Made by a program: the position numbers and the translations under genes. DNA of 64,000 nt from Candidatus Heimdallarchaeota archaeon (lineage in GTDB: Archaea; Asgardarchaeota; Heimdallarchaeia; Heimdallarchaeales; Heimdallarchaeaceae): assembly GCA_019057815.1 (NCBI GenBank), contig JAHLWR010000007.1:95386-159385 (forward strand), in the 5' to 3' direction. The notes under the pieces were generated by a model that did no database searches, had not been told where the DNA came from, and was given only the letters and a program-made list of their open reading frames with translations. This document shows positions 35,683 to 44,868 of this stretch, piece after piece (position 1 is the first letter of the stretch; each line of letters starts with the position of its first letter).

Positions 35683-36582
35683 CTAGGTTCTTTTATTACA
35701 TTTTTTCACTACTGTTTTTTTACATATTTTTTCTTTTTTTAGGTTCTTAATGTACTTGATATCTAAATCGTTCTTATATAGAATAAATATTCCATTGCCT
35801 AGCATGATTTGTCCTTTAAGAAAACTCTCTTCTTCTGTTTGATTATAAAAATCAATTATATCTCTTGATGCAAGTTTACTATTCACTGAAAATTCATACG
35901 ATTGTTTTGCAAAATTTTCCACAGTTGGTTTTTTAATAAAATTTGATAAACACTCTTTTCCTGCAAGATTAACTCTATTTTTCCACTGTTTATTTCTTAT
36001 TATGGAACTTGTTTTTAATTCTCCAAATGATATTGTTGCTATCTTATATGTATCATCTAATATCATTGATGCTGTTTCACCTATGGTTGGAGCTCCCTCT
36101 TTCAATCTATATTCCCACCCACCAGCATATAGAGCAATAACATCACCTAGACCACTACTTTCAGAAATCTCAGTCTTATGAGCTATACCAAATATCTCAT
36201 CCTTTCTTAAATTTAAGTCCAACAATTCATTTAGTGCATATGCTGTTCCTAATGCCCCTGATGCACTGGATCCATAGCCTGATGACATAGGAATTTCAAA
36301 AATATGATTTATTGTTATTCCAAAATCAATCTGACTTCTTTTTTGCATAATCTCCAATACTTGACATAGAACAGAATTTGTCACTCTAGCTCCCTCCAAA
36401 GAATGCTCTTGACCATTAAAGAAAATGTGATGTTTATGGTCGTCTGCGAAGTTAACTTCAGTGTATACTCCTCTCGAAAGAGAGAATCCAGCTCCTCTTG
36501 ACCCTTTGAATAAAGGATTAATATGTTCATCGTGAATTGAAAAAAAGCCTGTAATATGAGAAGCAACCCAGTATTTTACCAT
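35683..36582 (-). CDS. Pantoate kinase
   Basis: This GHMP-superfamily kinase phosphorylates pantoate to 4-phosphopantoate, the archaeal-specific step before the ligase encoded at 33096. The ATP-binding GHMP motif IPMSSGYGSSASGALGTAYAL is at about 93-113. The N-terminal SHITGFFSIHDE and the middle SSGLGDVIALYAGG are typical of COG1829. The 299 residues match the family. A gtgat site precedes the ATG, and only 10 bp separate it from the panE stop, so panE and this gene form an operon. Its 3' end is the stretch copied at 34693-34884. Confidence 0.92.
   Translation of the reverse strand: MVKYWVASHITGFFSIHDEHINPLFKGSRGAGFSLSRGVYTEVNFADDHKHHIFFNGQEHSLEGARVTNSVLCQVLEIMQKRSQIDFGITINHIFEIPMSSGYGSSASGALGTAYALNELLDLNLRKDEIFGIAHKTEISESSGLGDVIALYAGGWEYRLKEGAPTIGETASMILDDTYKIATISFGELKTSSIIRNKQWKNRVNLAGKECLSNFIKKPTVENFAKQSYEFSVNSKLASRDIIDFYNQTEEESFLKGQIMLGNGIFILYKNDLDIKYIKNLKKEKICKKTVVKKCNKRT
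35837..35880 (-). repeat. 44-bp direct repeat within the pantoate kinase 3' end, copy 2
   Basis: This is the copy inside the intact pantoate kinase gene, identical to 34835-34878. Confidence 0.9.
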
Positions 36583-36592
36583 TTGGAATCAC

Positions 36593-37558
36593 TTAGGACA
36601 GTTTTCTTAAATCTAATATTGCTAACTCTTTAGGGTATTTCTCCTCAGTTAATTTTTTAACTATTTCCGTTAATTGGAAGTTTAGAGGAACTTTCACTTC
36701 TTGAGACGCAGCTATTACTACAATTACTCCATTTAATGAGTCGATCTCTGTTTTTCTTCCATTTTCTACATCCTGAAGCATAGAGCATTTATGATTTGCT
36801 GATTGTTGAATTATTTGTTCAATTAAACCAAAAGCTTCATCAAAATCAATAGAAATATTTTCAGGAAGAATCATCAGAATTTCTTCAACTACCTTCTTCA
36901 TCAAAGAATTAAGAAAAAGGTCAGCTAAAATCTCTCCGTTTTTCAAATGTGTTATAGCACCAAGAGGGCAAATAGAGCAGTTAACAATAGCTTTCAACCA
37001 AATTTCTCGATTGATGTTTTTTGAAGCGGTTACTGGGATACCAACAGCAGTAAGAAGACTTATCCAAATATTGCTTCTGCTTGTCTTATCATTAATTCTC
37101 CCCACTTTTGTGAAACCAGTATTAATTTCAATAGCTCCATTTTTCTCATTTCGAGCAGCTGCTATTGTAGTAATAGCTCTAAAGATTTTCCATTTTTTTG
37201 ATTTCTGTAGAAAAGGATCTTCAACTTTTAGTCCATTTTGGAAAAGTAAAATTGATGCATTATCAGATAAGTGCGAAAAAAGTTCATCTATAACTTGCTC
37301 ATTTATCCAAGATTTAGTAGTTACAATACATGTATCAAAAACATATTTTTCAGGTAAAATATCATAAACCTCACATTCATGTAGCTGAGGATTTAAATCT
37401 TCAATTAATTTAACCCTAAGGCCTTTTTCTCTTATCTTGTCTGTTCCTGTTTTTGAAGTTAGACCAACAACTTGATAGTAATTTCGTGTCAATCTAGAAA
37501 AAATGATTGAACCAATAGCACCTAAACCAACTAGAAGAATGGGTTTATTCTTCTTCAT
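36593..37558 (-). CDS. panE: Ketopantoate reductase
   Basis: PanE reduces ketopantoate to pantoate with NAD(P)H. The N-terminal Rossmann motif is PILLVGLGAIGSIIF. The middle has CIVTTKSWINEQVIDEL, ILLFQNGLKVED and IFRAITTIAAARNEKNG. The C-terminal helical domain includes KAIVNCSICPLGAITHLKNG with the catalytic lysine and SMLQDVENGRKTEIDSLNG. All fit the family. The ATG at 37558 is chosen because 23 extra residues from the frame's first codon (37627) precede the Rossmann strand without similarity. It is the first gene of the leftward panE-pantoate kinase operon. Confidence 0.92.
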   Translation of the reverse strand: MKKNKPILLVGLGAIGSIIFSRLTRNYYQVVGLTSKTGTDKIREKGLRVKLIEDLNPQLHECEVYDILPEKYVFDTCIVTTKSWINEQVIDELFSHLSDNASILLFQNGLKVEDPFLQKSKKWKIFRAITTIAAARNEKNGAIEINTGFTKVGRINDKTSRSNIWISLLTAVGIPVTASKNINREIWLKAIVNCSICPLGAITHLKNGEILADLFLNSLMKKVVEEILMILPENISIDFDEAFGLIEQIIQQSANHKCSMLQDVENGRKTEIDSLNGVIVVIAASQEVKVPLNFQLTEIVKKLTEEKYPKELAILDLRKLS

Positions 37559-37696
37559 AAGAAGGAATCTCCAGTTGTAGCATAAAAAGCTTTTTTCTTT
37601 TTCCTTCATTATGTACTTAATCTTCAAATATAAAAAAAACTGCTTTTCGCTGATTATTGAAAGAAAGAAAGAAAGAAAAAAGGGAAGGATAATTCT

Positions 37697-38179
37697 TTAC
37701 TCTTCTCTTTTGATATGGTGATCGAAATTGAAATCGTTTTTATAACCTTTGAACTTATCAATAAGAGTTGAAGCATTATCTTCTTCTTCTACTTGTTCTG
37801 CCAAAAACCACATAATCAGCTGATTCGAGCTATATTCTTTGAGTTCTTTAACTAGTTCATGCAATTCAACGATTTTACTTGTAATATATTTCTCATGTTT
37901 ATAGGTCGCTTCTAGAATTTCCATAATATTTTCCCAATCTTGCTTTTGTTCAGCAAGAGCATAATAATGAACATGACCACCTCTTTCTATGATGTGGTCC
38001 TTGAATTTCATAGCATGTTCAAATTCTTCTTTTGCTTGCATTTCAAACCATGTAGCAAGATTGTCTAAAGATTTTTCTTGGAACCATTCAGCCATACCAA
38101 GATAAATATAGGCAGACTCGAGTTCTTCTTTTATTTGATTGTTTAAAGCTTCATTTAATTTTTCGCTAATTTTTGCCAT
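37697..38179 (-). CDS. ftn: Ferritin
   Basis: This is a non-heme ferritin subunit of 160 residues that oxidises and stores iron in a 24-mer shell. The four-helix bundle carries the ferroxidase ligands: E in KEELESAYIYLGMAEW, E and H in AKEEFEHAMKF, and E and Q in WFLAEQVEEE. The ATG at 38179 (MAKISEKLN) is the usual family start; an ATG nine bases upstream is also possible. It lies between panE and the divergent coaBC and is not linked to coenzyme A synthesis by function. Confidence 0.92.
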   Translation of the reverse strand: MAKISEKLNEALNNQIKEELESAYIYLGMAEWFQEKSLDNLATWFEMQAKEEFEHAMKFKDHIIERGGHVHYYALAEQKQDWENIMEILEATYKHEKYITSKIVELHELVKELKEYSSNQLIMWFLAEQVEEEDNASTLIDKFKGYKNDFNFDHHIKREE

Positions 38180-38324
38180 TAAAAACATCTCTTTATTAAG
38201 TTTTCAATTATATTAGTGATGTTCAATTTAAAAATGGTTCTTTTGGTCAAAAAATCATTTAGGTGTGGTAGTGATGTTTGCACACACGGTGACAATAGAA
38301 TAGGTTTATTTTAGTTTAAAGGAA

Positions 38325-39563
38325 ATGTCTCTTATGACCCATATTTCAAAGACTATTGTTGGCACAGAAGGAAGTGAACTCGAAGGGAAATTAATTCTTC
38401 ATTGTATCACAAGTTCAATTTCTTGTTATTTAGCTCCTCAAATCTCAAGAAAGCTTATGAGACATGGAGCGGAAGTAATAACAGTTCTCTCACCTGAAGC
38501 AGCAAAATTTGTTCATCCAATGATTTTTGAATGGGCTACTGGAAAAGTACCAATTACAGCTATTGAAGGAAAAGTTGAACATGTCCAATATGCAGGGTTG
38601 TCGAAAGATAAAGCAGATCTAATTCTAATAGCTCCAATAACTGCAAGTTCTTTGTCCAAAATAGCAAATGGTATAATGGATACACCAGTTACACTAATGG
38701 CAGGAACTGCTTTAGGAAACAAAATACCTATAATCATGACTCCAACTATGCATGAAGTGATGTTTCATAATCCTGTAATCAGTGAGAATATTAAGAAATT
38801 AGAGGAATATGGCGTCAAAATAATAAAGCCACGAATAGAAGAAGAAAAAGCTAAAATTCCAAGCGAAAACGAAATACTAGAACATTGCATTCAAATGCTC
38901 TCAAAAAGGGATTTTAGCAATAAGAAAATCTTAATCACTTCTGGACCAACAAGGGTTTATCTTGATGGAATGCGTTTCATTAGTAATCCTTCATCAGGTA
39001 AAATGGGTTTTGCTTTAGCTGTTGAAGCATGGAGAAGAGGAGCAGATGTAAAACTCGTCTATGGGATGACTAGTATAAGTCCACCTAGTTTTATTCATGA
39101 CAAGATTCAAACTGAAACCGGAGATGAAATGCTAGAAAAAACAATTGAAATATTGCTGCAGGAAAAAATCGATTATGTTATTTTAGCAGCTGCTATGAAT
39201 GATTTCGGTCCTGAAGAGAAAAAGGATAAAAAGGTTTCTTCTGGAACGTCGTGGGATATAATATTAAAACCATTAGAAAAACTAGCTGATAAAATAAAAG
39301 TAGTTTCACCTGAAACAAAACTTGTATTATTTAAAGCAGAATACGCTAAAAATGATGAAGAATTAGTACAGATTGCTAATAATCGTCTTAGGAAAGCTGG
39401 TGCAGACATAATAGTTGCTAATGATGTATCAAAAAAGGAATTTGGTTTTGAAAGCGATTTTAACAAAGTTGCTATTATTACAAAGGAAGAAGAGATAACA
39501 TGGGTTGAAGATAAGAAGATAATAATAGCAGAAAAAATCTTTAATTTTATAAAAAAAATGTGA
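38325..39563 (+). CDS. coaBC: Bifunctional phosphopantothenoylcysteine decarboxylase / phosphopantothenate--cysteine ligase
   Basis: CoaBC adds cysteine to 4'-phosphopantothenate, then decarboxylates the product to 4'-phosphopantetheine. The N-terminal flavoprotein decarboxylase half (about 1-190) has LHCITSSISCYLAPQISRKLMRHGAEV, the IAPITASSLSKIANGI loop and PIIMTPTMHEVM. The C-terminal ligase half (about 198-412) has ILITSGPTRVYLDGMRFISNPSSGKMG, AAAMNDFGP and IVANDVS. The 412 residues are the normal fused length. It lies 145 bp from the divergent ferritin start. Confidence 0.95.
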   Translation: MSLMTHISKTIVGTEGSELEGKLILHCITSSISCYLAPQISRKLMRHGAEVITVLSPEAAKFVHPMIFEWATGKVPITAIEGKVEHVQYAGLSKDKADLILIAPITASSLSKIANGIMDTPVTLMAGTALGNKIPIIMTPTMHEVMFHNPVISENIKKLEEYGVKIIKPRIEEEKAKIPSENEILEHCIQMLSKRDFSNKKILITSGPTRVYLDGMRFISNPSSGKMGFALAVEAWRRGADVKLVYGMTSISPPSFIHDKIQTETGDEMLEKTIEILLQEKIDYVILAAAMNDFGPEEKKDKKVSSGTSWDIILKPLEKLADKIKVVSPETKLVLFKAEYAKNDEELVQIANNRLRKAGADIIVANDVSKKEFGFESDFNKVAIITKEEEITWVEDKKIIIAEKIFNFIKKM

Positions 39564-39572
39564 AAAGAGAAA

Positions 39573-41258
39573 TTATCTCTTTCGCTTAATTAGTAAAGAA
39601 AATACTGAAAGAACGACTATAGAAAGAAATGTGCTTAGTACAGTAGGGAAAGAAATATTCACTGTTGTATCAGTTGAAGTTGTTGATTCTGAAGTTGTAA
39701 TACTTGAGGTAAGAGAGGTATCTAGGGCATTTGAGGGATTATTATCTCTAGAATTAGATGTACCGTCAATACTATAGAAATCCTCTCCATCTAAGTCAGA
39801 CCAGTAATTATGATCCCACTTATTATTCCATCCGTCATCAAGTGCTTGCGAAGATTCATTATTGATGTTGTTATAACTAAAGGAATTATCATTAACTTGG
39901 CAATCATATGTGTCCATATCTAGAGAAACACCGTAAATCTCGTTATATTCAATCATATTATAACGAATCATGCATGAATGAGAATAACCAATTAAAATTC
40001 CATAGTTATTATAATTAATATAACTATTTTTCATTAAGATACTGGAGGAATTTTCAATCCCAATGCCAATCATGCAGTTTGAGATAGTAGTAGAATCAAC
40101 ACTTCCTGTAACAGAATCTAGAAAGATTCCTATTGATAAATCTTCAATAATACAATTTCGAATAAGAAAATGCTTCTTTGTATTGGCGATATAGATACCA
40201 TAATACTCAGAAGAAGAGGTCGAATCAAAATGTAAGTCTTCGATAAGGTAAGGATCAATATCTGTTCCTGTTCCTGGGAAACCATAGTTCAGAAAATCCT
40301 CATCAGATTTAATATAAACGCGTTCATTAACATTATATTCACTCTTAACAAAATAGTTGATTATATTATTAACGAAAGTAAATCCTGAATGTGTTCCCAG
40401 TATATAGTAACCACCCTCAGTAAAAAGATCATACATTTCTTTATAATCAGAAAAAATACATTCACCTGCTATTATTAGGTGACTATTTTCTGCTGAAGTG
40501 AAATCGAATTCCTCATAAACAACTGCAGGAAAATCACCCATAATTCCAGAATAAGCATAAAGATCTAGTTCCGAATGACTAGCATCACTATCAATACAAC
40601 TCGAATTTATACTATAACTCAGCAAGATTTCTACATTCGCTAATGTTGTGTTTCGAAGGTCAACATAAGTTAAAGATGCTTCATCGAATCCTAATATAGA
40701 ACAAGGACCATGCATTATTACACCGGAATCACAGTTTTCACTAACGATAGAACCAAATGGGCCAGTCCCATAATTTGTAGCGGCTACTCTGTAAACTGCA
40801 CCATCATTTTCAACAGTATCCTCAATAGATGTATCATCGACAAAAATATGTGCACCTAAGAAATGTAAAAGATTGTTCGAATAATCAGGGTTAAAGTATC
40901 CACCATAATCACTATCTGCACCAACAAAAAGCAATTTATCCCCACTGTAGAACCATTCTTTAATCATCATTTGTTCGCTAGGAGTGTATTCTGTATTTGC
41001 ATCTGGTAAGAAAAGAGCATCAGCATCTCTTGGAAGATCAAAAGAAGATTCACACAATATTACTTCGTTACCTGCATGTGTGAGATTTCCTATTAAATTA
41101 TCATAATCAGTCTTATAGGGGGAGTGAGATAAATCAATAACAAAAGTTGCTCCTGATGTTTCTATATTAGCGAATTCTGAAGCAAAAGAAATATTTTGCG
41201 TTTGAAATGAAGATATAATCAGAAGAATTGTTACTAAAAATACAGTTGTTTTTTTCAT
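39573..41258 (-). CDS. Surface protein: GIFT/GATase-like domain fused to NosD-type beta-helix
   Basis: This is an exported 561-residue protein. After a signal peptide (about 1-26) comes a Rossmann-like domain (about 35-250). Its FVIDLSHSPYKTDY, DADALFLPDANTEYTPSEQ and IKEWFYSGDKLLFVG, then a fxDDTSIED segment, resemble the GldG/IFT52 (GIFT) and related GATase-like domains. From about residue 320 there is a NosD/beta-helix part opening with FPGTGTDIDPYLIEDLHF, like the genes at 7043 and 8330 but without the Cys-rich rungs. The tail is Thr/Ser-rich with a membrane anchor and KRKR. The ATG at 41258 is taken over the preceding TTG. The function is unknown. Confidence 0.75.
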   Translation of the reverse strand: MKKTTVFLVTILLIISSFQTQNISFASEFANIETSGATFVIDLSHSPYKTDYDNLIGNLTHAGNEVILCESSFDLPRDADALFLPDANTEYTPSEQMMIKEWFYSGDKLLFVGADSDYGGYFNPDYSNNLLHFLGAHIFVDDTSIEDTVENDGAVYRVAATNYGTGPFGSIVSENCDSGVIMHGPCSILGFDEASLTYVDLRNTTLANVEILLSYSINSSCIDSDASHSELDLYAYSGIMGDFPAVVYEEFDFTSAENSHLIIAGECIFSDYKEMYDLFTEGGYYILGTHSGFTFVNNIINYFVKSEYNVNERVYIKSDEDFLNYGFPGTGTDIDPYLIEDLHFDSTSSSEYYGIYIANTKKHFLIRNCIIEDLSIGIFLDSVTGSVDSTTISNCMIGIGIENSSSILMKNSYINYNNYGILIGYSHSCMIRYNMIEYNEIYGVSLDMDTYDCQVNDNSFSYNNINNESSQALDDGWNNKWDHNYWSDLDGEDFYSIDGTSNSRDNNPSNALDTSLTSSITTSESTTSTDTTVNISFPTVLSTFLSIVVLSVFSLLIKRKR

Positions 41259-41318
41259 CAATATAGTAACAGTTTATACTTTATTAATATTATTGTAATG
41301 AATTTGGAAGTGACATTT

Positions 41319-41771
41319 TCACATAATTTCAGTCCTTACTTCTAATTCAAAATCCTTGGGAACAAATTCCTTGAGTTTCTTGATATTTTCAAACTCTGTA
41401 TGAAAGTGAAGGAGATCTTTCATTTCTAAGGCTTCTTCTAAAGTTATCCACTTGAATTCAGTATGTTCCCAATCTAATTTTACCTTTCCACTGAGGTATT
41501 TGCAATAATATGTTATGAAAACCATTGGAAACTCCTTTCCTCCCCTATAGAAGAAACCTGTGTTAAGTGTCATTAGAACTTTAGCTTCCAGTCCTGTTTC
41601 TTCCCTTATTTCACGTACAATCCCTTTAACAGGATGTTCGTCTTCGTCTAATCGTCCTGTAACTACTTCCCATATATTAGGCGCAAAATCTCTATCAGGT
41701 GATCTTTTGACAATAAGATATTTATTTTCTTTTTCTATAACTGCACCCATACCAACATAGACTTTTTTCAT
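41319..41771 (-). CDS. Nudix hydrolase
   Basis: This 150-residue enzyme has a complete Nudix box, G-x5-E-x7-REIREETGL (about residues 39-61), which binds magnesium and the pyrophosphate of nucleoside-diphosphate-linked substrates. The surrounding VIEKENKYLIVKRSP and ITYYCKYLSG strands fit the fold. The substrate cannot be inferred. It is divergent from the methyltransferase at 41869, with a 97-bp spacer containing a TATA-like aaatataa on its side. Confidence 0.88.
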   Translation of the reverse strand: MKKVYVGMGAVIEKENKYLIVKRSPDRDFAPNIWEVVTGRLDEDEHPVKGIVREIREETGLEAKVLMTLNTGFFYRGGKEFPMVFITYYCKYLSGKVKLDWEHTEFKWITLEEALEMKDLLHFHTEFENIKKLKEFVPKDFELEVRTEIM

Positions 41772-41868
41772 CGATTAAGAAAAAAAAAGGTTATATTTGA
41801 ACCTTATCTCAGAAGATAACTTAATAATCTTAAATTCTATTTTCAAATAAATCACGAGCTAAGATAAA

Positions 41869-42732
41869 ATGGGACTAGTGATTAAAGATAAAGCGAGCAT
41901 CAAGGATTATTCAGAAGAAGAAGCACTGAATAAAGTATTTTTGGGGGATGCTTTAGAAGTCCTAAAAAAACTACCAGAAGAATTTGTAGATCTTGTTTTT
42001 ATGGATCCACCATATTTCCTCCAATTACCTGGTAAGAAGTTAGTTAGATGGAATGTCAAAACAGAGGTATCAGCTGTAGACGATGATTGGGACAAATTCG
42101 AATCCTTTGAACACTATGACAATTTCATTGAAGAACTGCTTACAGAAATAAGAAGGGTTATGAAGCCAAACGCCACAATTTGGGCTATGTCAACCTACCA
42201 CAGCGTTTTTCGAATTGGAAGAATCATGCAAGACTTAGATTTCTGGATCTTAAGTAATATAACTTGGGTGAAAAATAACCCAATGCCCAACTGGCTGGGG
42301 GTTAGGTTTACTAATGCAACAGAGACATTGATTTGGGCTGTTAAAGATAAGAAAAATAAAAAGTACACTTTTCATAAAGATTTAGCGAAGGAGTTCGGTA
42401 TTGGAAAAGTGGGAGCTAATGTATGGGTTATTCCTCTTTGTGCTGGAAAAGAGAGATTGAAGGATGAAGAGGGAAAGAAACTTCATTCTACGCAAAAACC
42501 AGAAGAATTACTTAGAAGAATTATTCTCACAACATCTAATGAAGGCGATGTTATTCTAGACCCTGTTGCAGGAGTAGGTACAACAGGGTATGTAGTAAAA
42601 GCTCTTAATAGAAAATTCATTATGATTGAGAAAAAACCCAAATATGTTAAAGGAATTGAAAAACGTCTGAAAGTAAAAACTCGAAGAGACTTTCTAAATA
42701 TAAAAGTAATAAAGGACTTGAAAGAAGGTTAA
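41869..42732 (+). CDS. Orphan CcrM/HinfI-like N6-adenine DNA methyltransferase
   Basis: This is a beta-class methyltransferase of 287 residues. Motif IV VFMDPPYFLQLPG (D46-PPY) is followed by AVDDDWDKFESFEHYDNF, a sequence strongly resembling the CcrM/M.HinfI group, which methylates adenine in GANTC. Motif I ILDPVAGVGTTG is at about 229-240, and HSTQKPEELLRRII precedes it. No endonuclease gene adjoins it, so it is probably a solitary, regulatory or protective enzyme. The GANTC specificity is inference. It overlaps the convergent S9 peptidase gene by four bases. Confidence 0.87.
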   Translation: MGLVIKDKASIKDYSEEEALNKVFLGDALEVLKKLPEEFVDLVFMDPPYFLQLPGKKLVRWNVKTEVSAVDDDWDKFESFEHYDNFIEELLTEIRRVMKPNATIWAMSTYHSVFRIGRIMQDLDFWILSNITWVKNNPMPNWLGVRFTNATETLIWAVKDKKNKKYTFHKDLAKEFGIGKVGANVWVIPLCAGKERLKDEEGKKLHSTQKPEELLRRIILTTSNEGDVILDPVAGVGTTGYVVKALNRKFIMIEKKPKYVKGIEKRLKVKTRRDFLNIKVIKDLKEG

Positions 42733-44744
42733 TTGTTGTGTTTATCAAACCAGCCTACAATTTTCTCCAACCTATCTTTCATTCTTGTAGGTTTACCTGA
42801 TCTACTTAATTCATGTCCTTCTTCAGGATATCTAATAAAATCAGCTTCCACACTTAGTTTTAGCAACGATGAAAACATCTCTTCTGCTTGTGAAATGGGA
42901 CAACGATAATCATTTTCAGAATGAATGAATCTTGTCGGTGTAGTAACATTTTGGACATAAGCTATTGGAGATTCTTTCCACAATTTCTCTAAATCTTCCC
43001 AAGGAAAAGAATCCATCTCATCTTTTGTGAATTGAGTTATATCTGTAGTACTCCAGAAACTAACCAAGTTATAAACACCTCTTTGGGGAGCTGCAGCTTT
43101 GAATCGATTGTCATTACCAATAATCCAAGCAGTCATGTAACCTCCGTAACTTCCTCCTGTGATGAAGAGGTTATCAGTATCTACTTTCTCATTCTTTATC
43201 ACTTCATCTACTCCTTTTAAGATATCATCAGCTGGTTCAGTACCCCAATTTGCGATAACATCTCTGAAAGCGTATCCTCTTCCACTAGTACCTTGTGGAT
43301 TGCAGTAGAAAATTAAATATCCCTTAGAAGCGAAATATTGAAACTCAAACCACATAGATCTTTCGAGTGGTGACCAGATTGTATGAGGACCTCCATGAAT
43401 ATCTAGAATTAGAGGATATTTCTTATTCTTATCAAATTTAGGAGGTTTAGCTAACCAACCTTGAATATCTTTATCATTGAAACCAGAATATCTTATTTCA
43501 GTAATCTTAGCTAATTCTCTTTCTTCTAACCACTTCTGATTGCTTTTCCAAAGAGTATTTTCTTCATTCTTTACAATATCGTATAGTTTCAAGACTGAGG
43601 GATCATTAGTGGTTGAACAATTCAAGGCTATTAATTCTAATTGATTATCAATATCATAAGAATTTATTATATAATCAGCTGAATGAATCTTTACGACAGA
43701 TTCGTTCTCTAGATCATATTTGCATAGTATGTTCTTATCCCATTCATCTAACAAGAAAAAAACACTTTTGCTATCATAACTGAATCTGGGTTCATAAACG
43801 TCATTGTCTATTTCTTTAGAGATTTGTCTTTCTTCGTCAGTTACTAAATTGTATAACCATATTTCTTGATTTTGTGTTGATAGATTCTTTGGAGATTCAT
43901 TACCTCCATGTACTATCCACTGACCATCTGGTGAAAGACGTAAATCTGCACCCCATCCATAAAAACTTCTTAACTCTTTTTCTTCTTTATTTTCTAAATC
44001 TATTTCAACTAAAGAATAACAGTAACTATCATTTAAAGCCCCTTTAACAACATGTTTGGTAGCCATAATTTTTGTGTTATCAGAATTCATCAATGGAGAG
44101 GAGTAATTTGTTTCTCCCTTAGTTATTCTTTCCGTTTTCTTATCTTCTAGATTTAACAGGTAGATATGACTATACCTGTCATCAAGAAAAGACGTGCCAG
44201 TTCTATAAACAATGTTCTTAACAACTCTAGGATCGATTTTTTTCTTCTCTTTTTCTTCTTTTTCTATCTTCTTTAGTTTAAGTTCTATATCATCAACATG
44301 TATGTCTTTCTTCTCTCTATTTTTATCCTCTACTTCTTGTTCACTAATATTTACTCTATGTACAAAAACTATTTTTTTTCCGTCAGGTGACCAATTGAAG
44401 CTGTCTACTCCATTAGGGACTGAAGTATATTTTACACTCTCTCCTCCATCTAAATTCATAATCCAAACTTGATTCTTCGGTTTGTCTCCTCCTCTAGCGC
44501 TTAAGAAAGCCAGCTGAGTTTTGGAAGGGGATAATTTCATCCCTTTATCTTGACTAATACCACTTGTAAACTGAATAGGGGTTTGCGTATCTTGATCGAT
44601 TTGGTAAATTGATGAAAAGTACTTGTTCTTCTCTTTACTCATAGATTGTTCTTCAAACAGTATTTGCTTGTTTGGAAGAATTTTAACATTAATTATCGTT
44701 TTTATCTTAAATAAATCATCAATAGATATTTTTTGTTTGGTCAA
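42729..44744 (-). CDS. S9-family peptidase (prolyl oligopeptidase / acylaminoacyl peptidase type)
   Basis: This 671-residue serine peptidase cleaves short peptides. An N-terminal beta-propeller (about 1-400; repeats such as LSPSKTQLAFLSARGG, WSPDGKKIVFVHR and LSPDGQWIVHGG) filters substrates. The C-terminal alpha/beta-hydrolase domain has the nucleophile GGSYGGY (S532), Asp in HSENDYRCP and His in EGHELSR. There is no signal peptide, so it is cytosolic. The frame begins with TTG, preceded by aaggga; no ATG occurs before residue 35. A highly charged insert near 150-165 (KKIEKEEKEKKK) is present. Confidence 0.9.
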   Translation of the reverse strand: MTKQKISIDDLFKIKTIINVKILPNKQILFEEQSMSKEKNKYFSSIYQIDQDTQTPIQFTSGISQDKGMKLSPSKTQLAFLSARGGDKPKNQVWIMNLDGGESVKYTSVPNGVDSFNWSPDGKKIVFVHRVNISEQEVEDKNREKKDIHVDDIELKLKKIEKEEKEKKKIDPRVVKNIVYRTGTSFLDDRYSHIYLLNLEDKKTERITKGETNYSSPLMNSDNTKIMATKHVVKGALNDSYCYSLVEIDLENKEEKELRSFYGWGADLRLSPDGQWIVHGGNESPKNLSTQNQEIWLYNLVTDEERQISKEIDNDVYEPRFSYDSKSVFFLLDEWDKNILCKYDLENESVVKIHSADYIINSYDIDNQLELIALNCSTTNDPSVLKLYDIVKNEENTLWKSNQKWLEERELAKITEIRYSGFNDKDIQGWLAKPPKFDKNKKYPLILDIHGGPHTIWSPLERSMWFEFQYFASKGYLIFYCNPQGTSGRGYAFRDVIANWGTEPADDILKGVDEVIKNEKVDTDNLFITGGSYGGYMTAWIIGNDNRFKAAAPQRGVYNLVSFWSTTDITQFTKDEMDSFPWEDLEKLWKESPIAYVQNVTTPTRFIHSENDYRCPISQAEEMFSSLLKLSVEADFIRYPEEGHELSRSGKPTRMKDRLEKIVGWFDKHNN

Positions 44745-44827
44745 TTAAATCCCTTCTAACTTTATAGCTATTTGATTAACACTATAAAATAATTTGCTTA
44801 ATTCCACGAAAAAAAAGTATATGCAAA

Positions 44828-44837
44828 TTTTATATAC
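44828..44837 (+). promoter_or_regulatory. TATA box of the MMPL transporter gene
   Basis: The sequence ttttatatac lies 32-41 nt before the ATG at 44869, close to the standard archaeal TATA-to-start distance. This predicts a leader of only a few bases. Confidence 0.55.
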
Positions 44838-44868
44838 GCAATAACAGTTAAACTACGTTGAAGACAAA

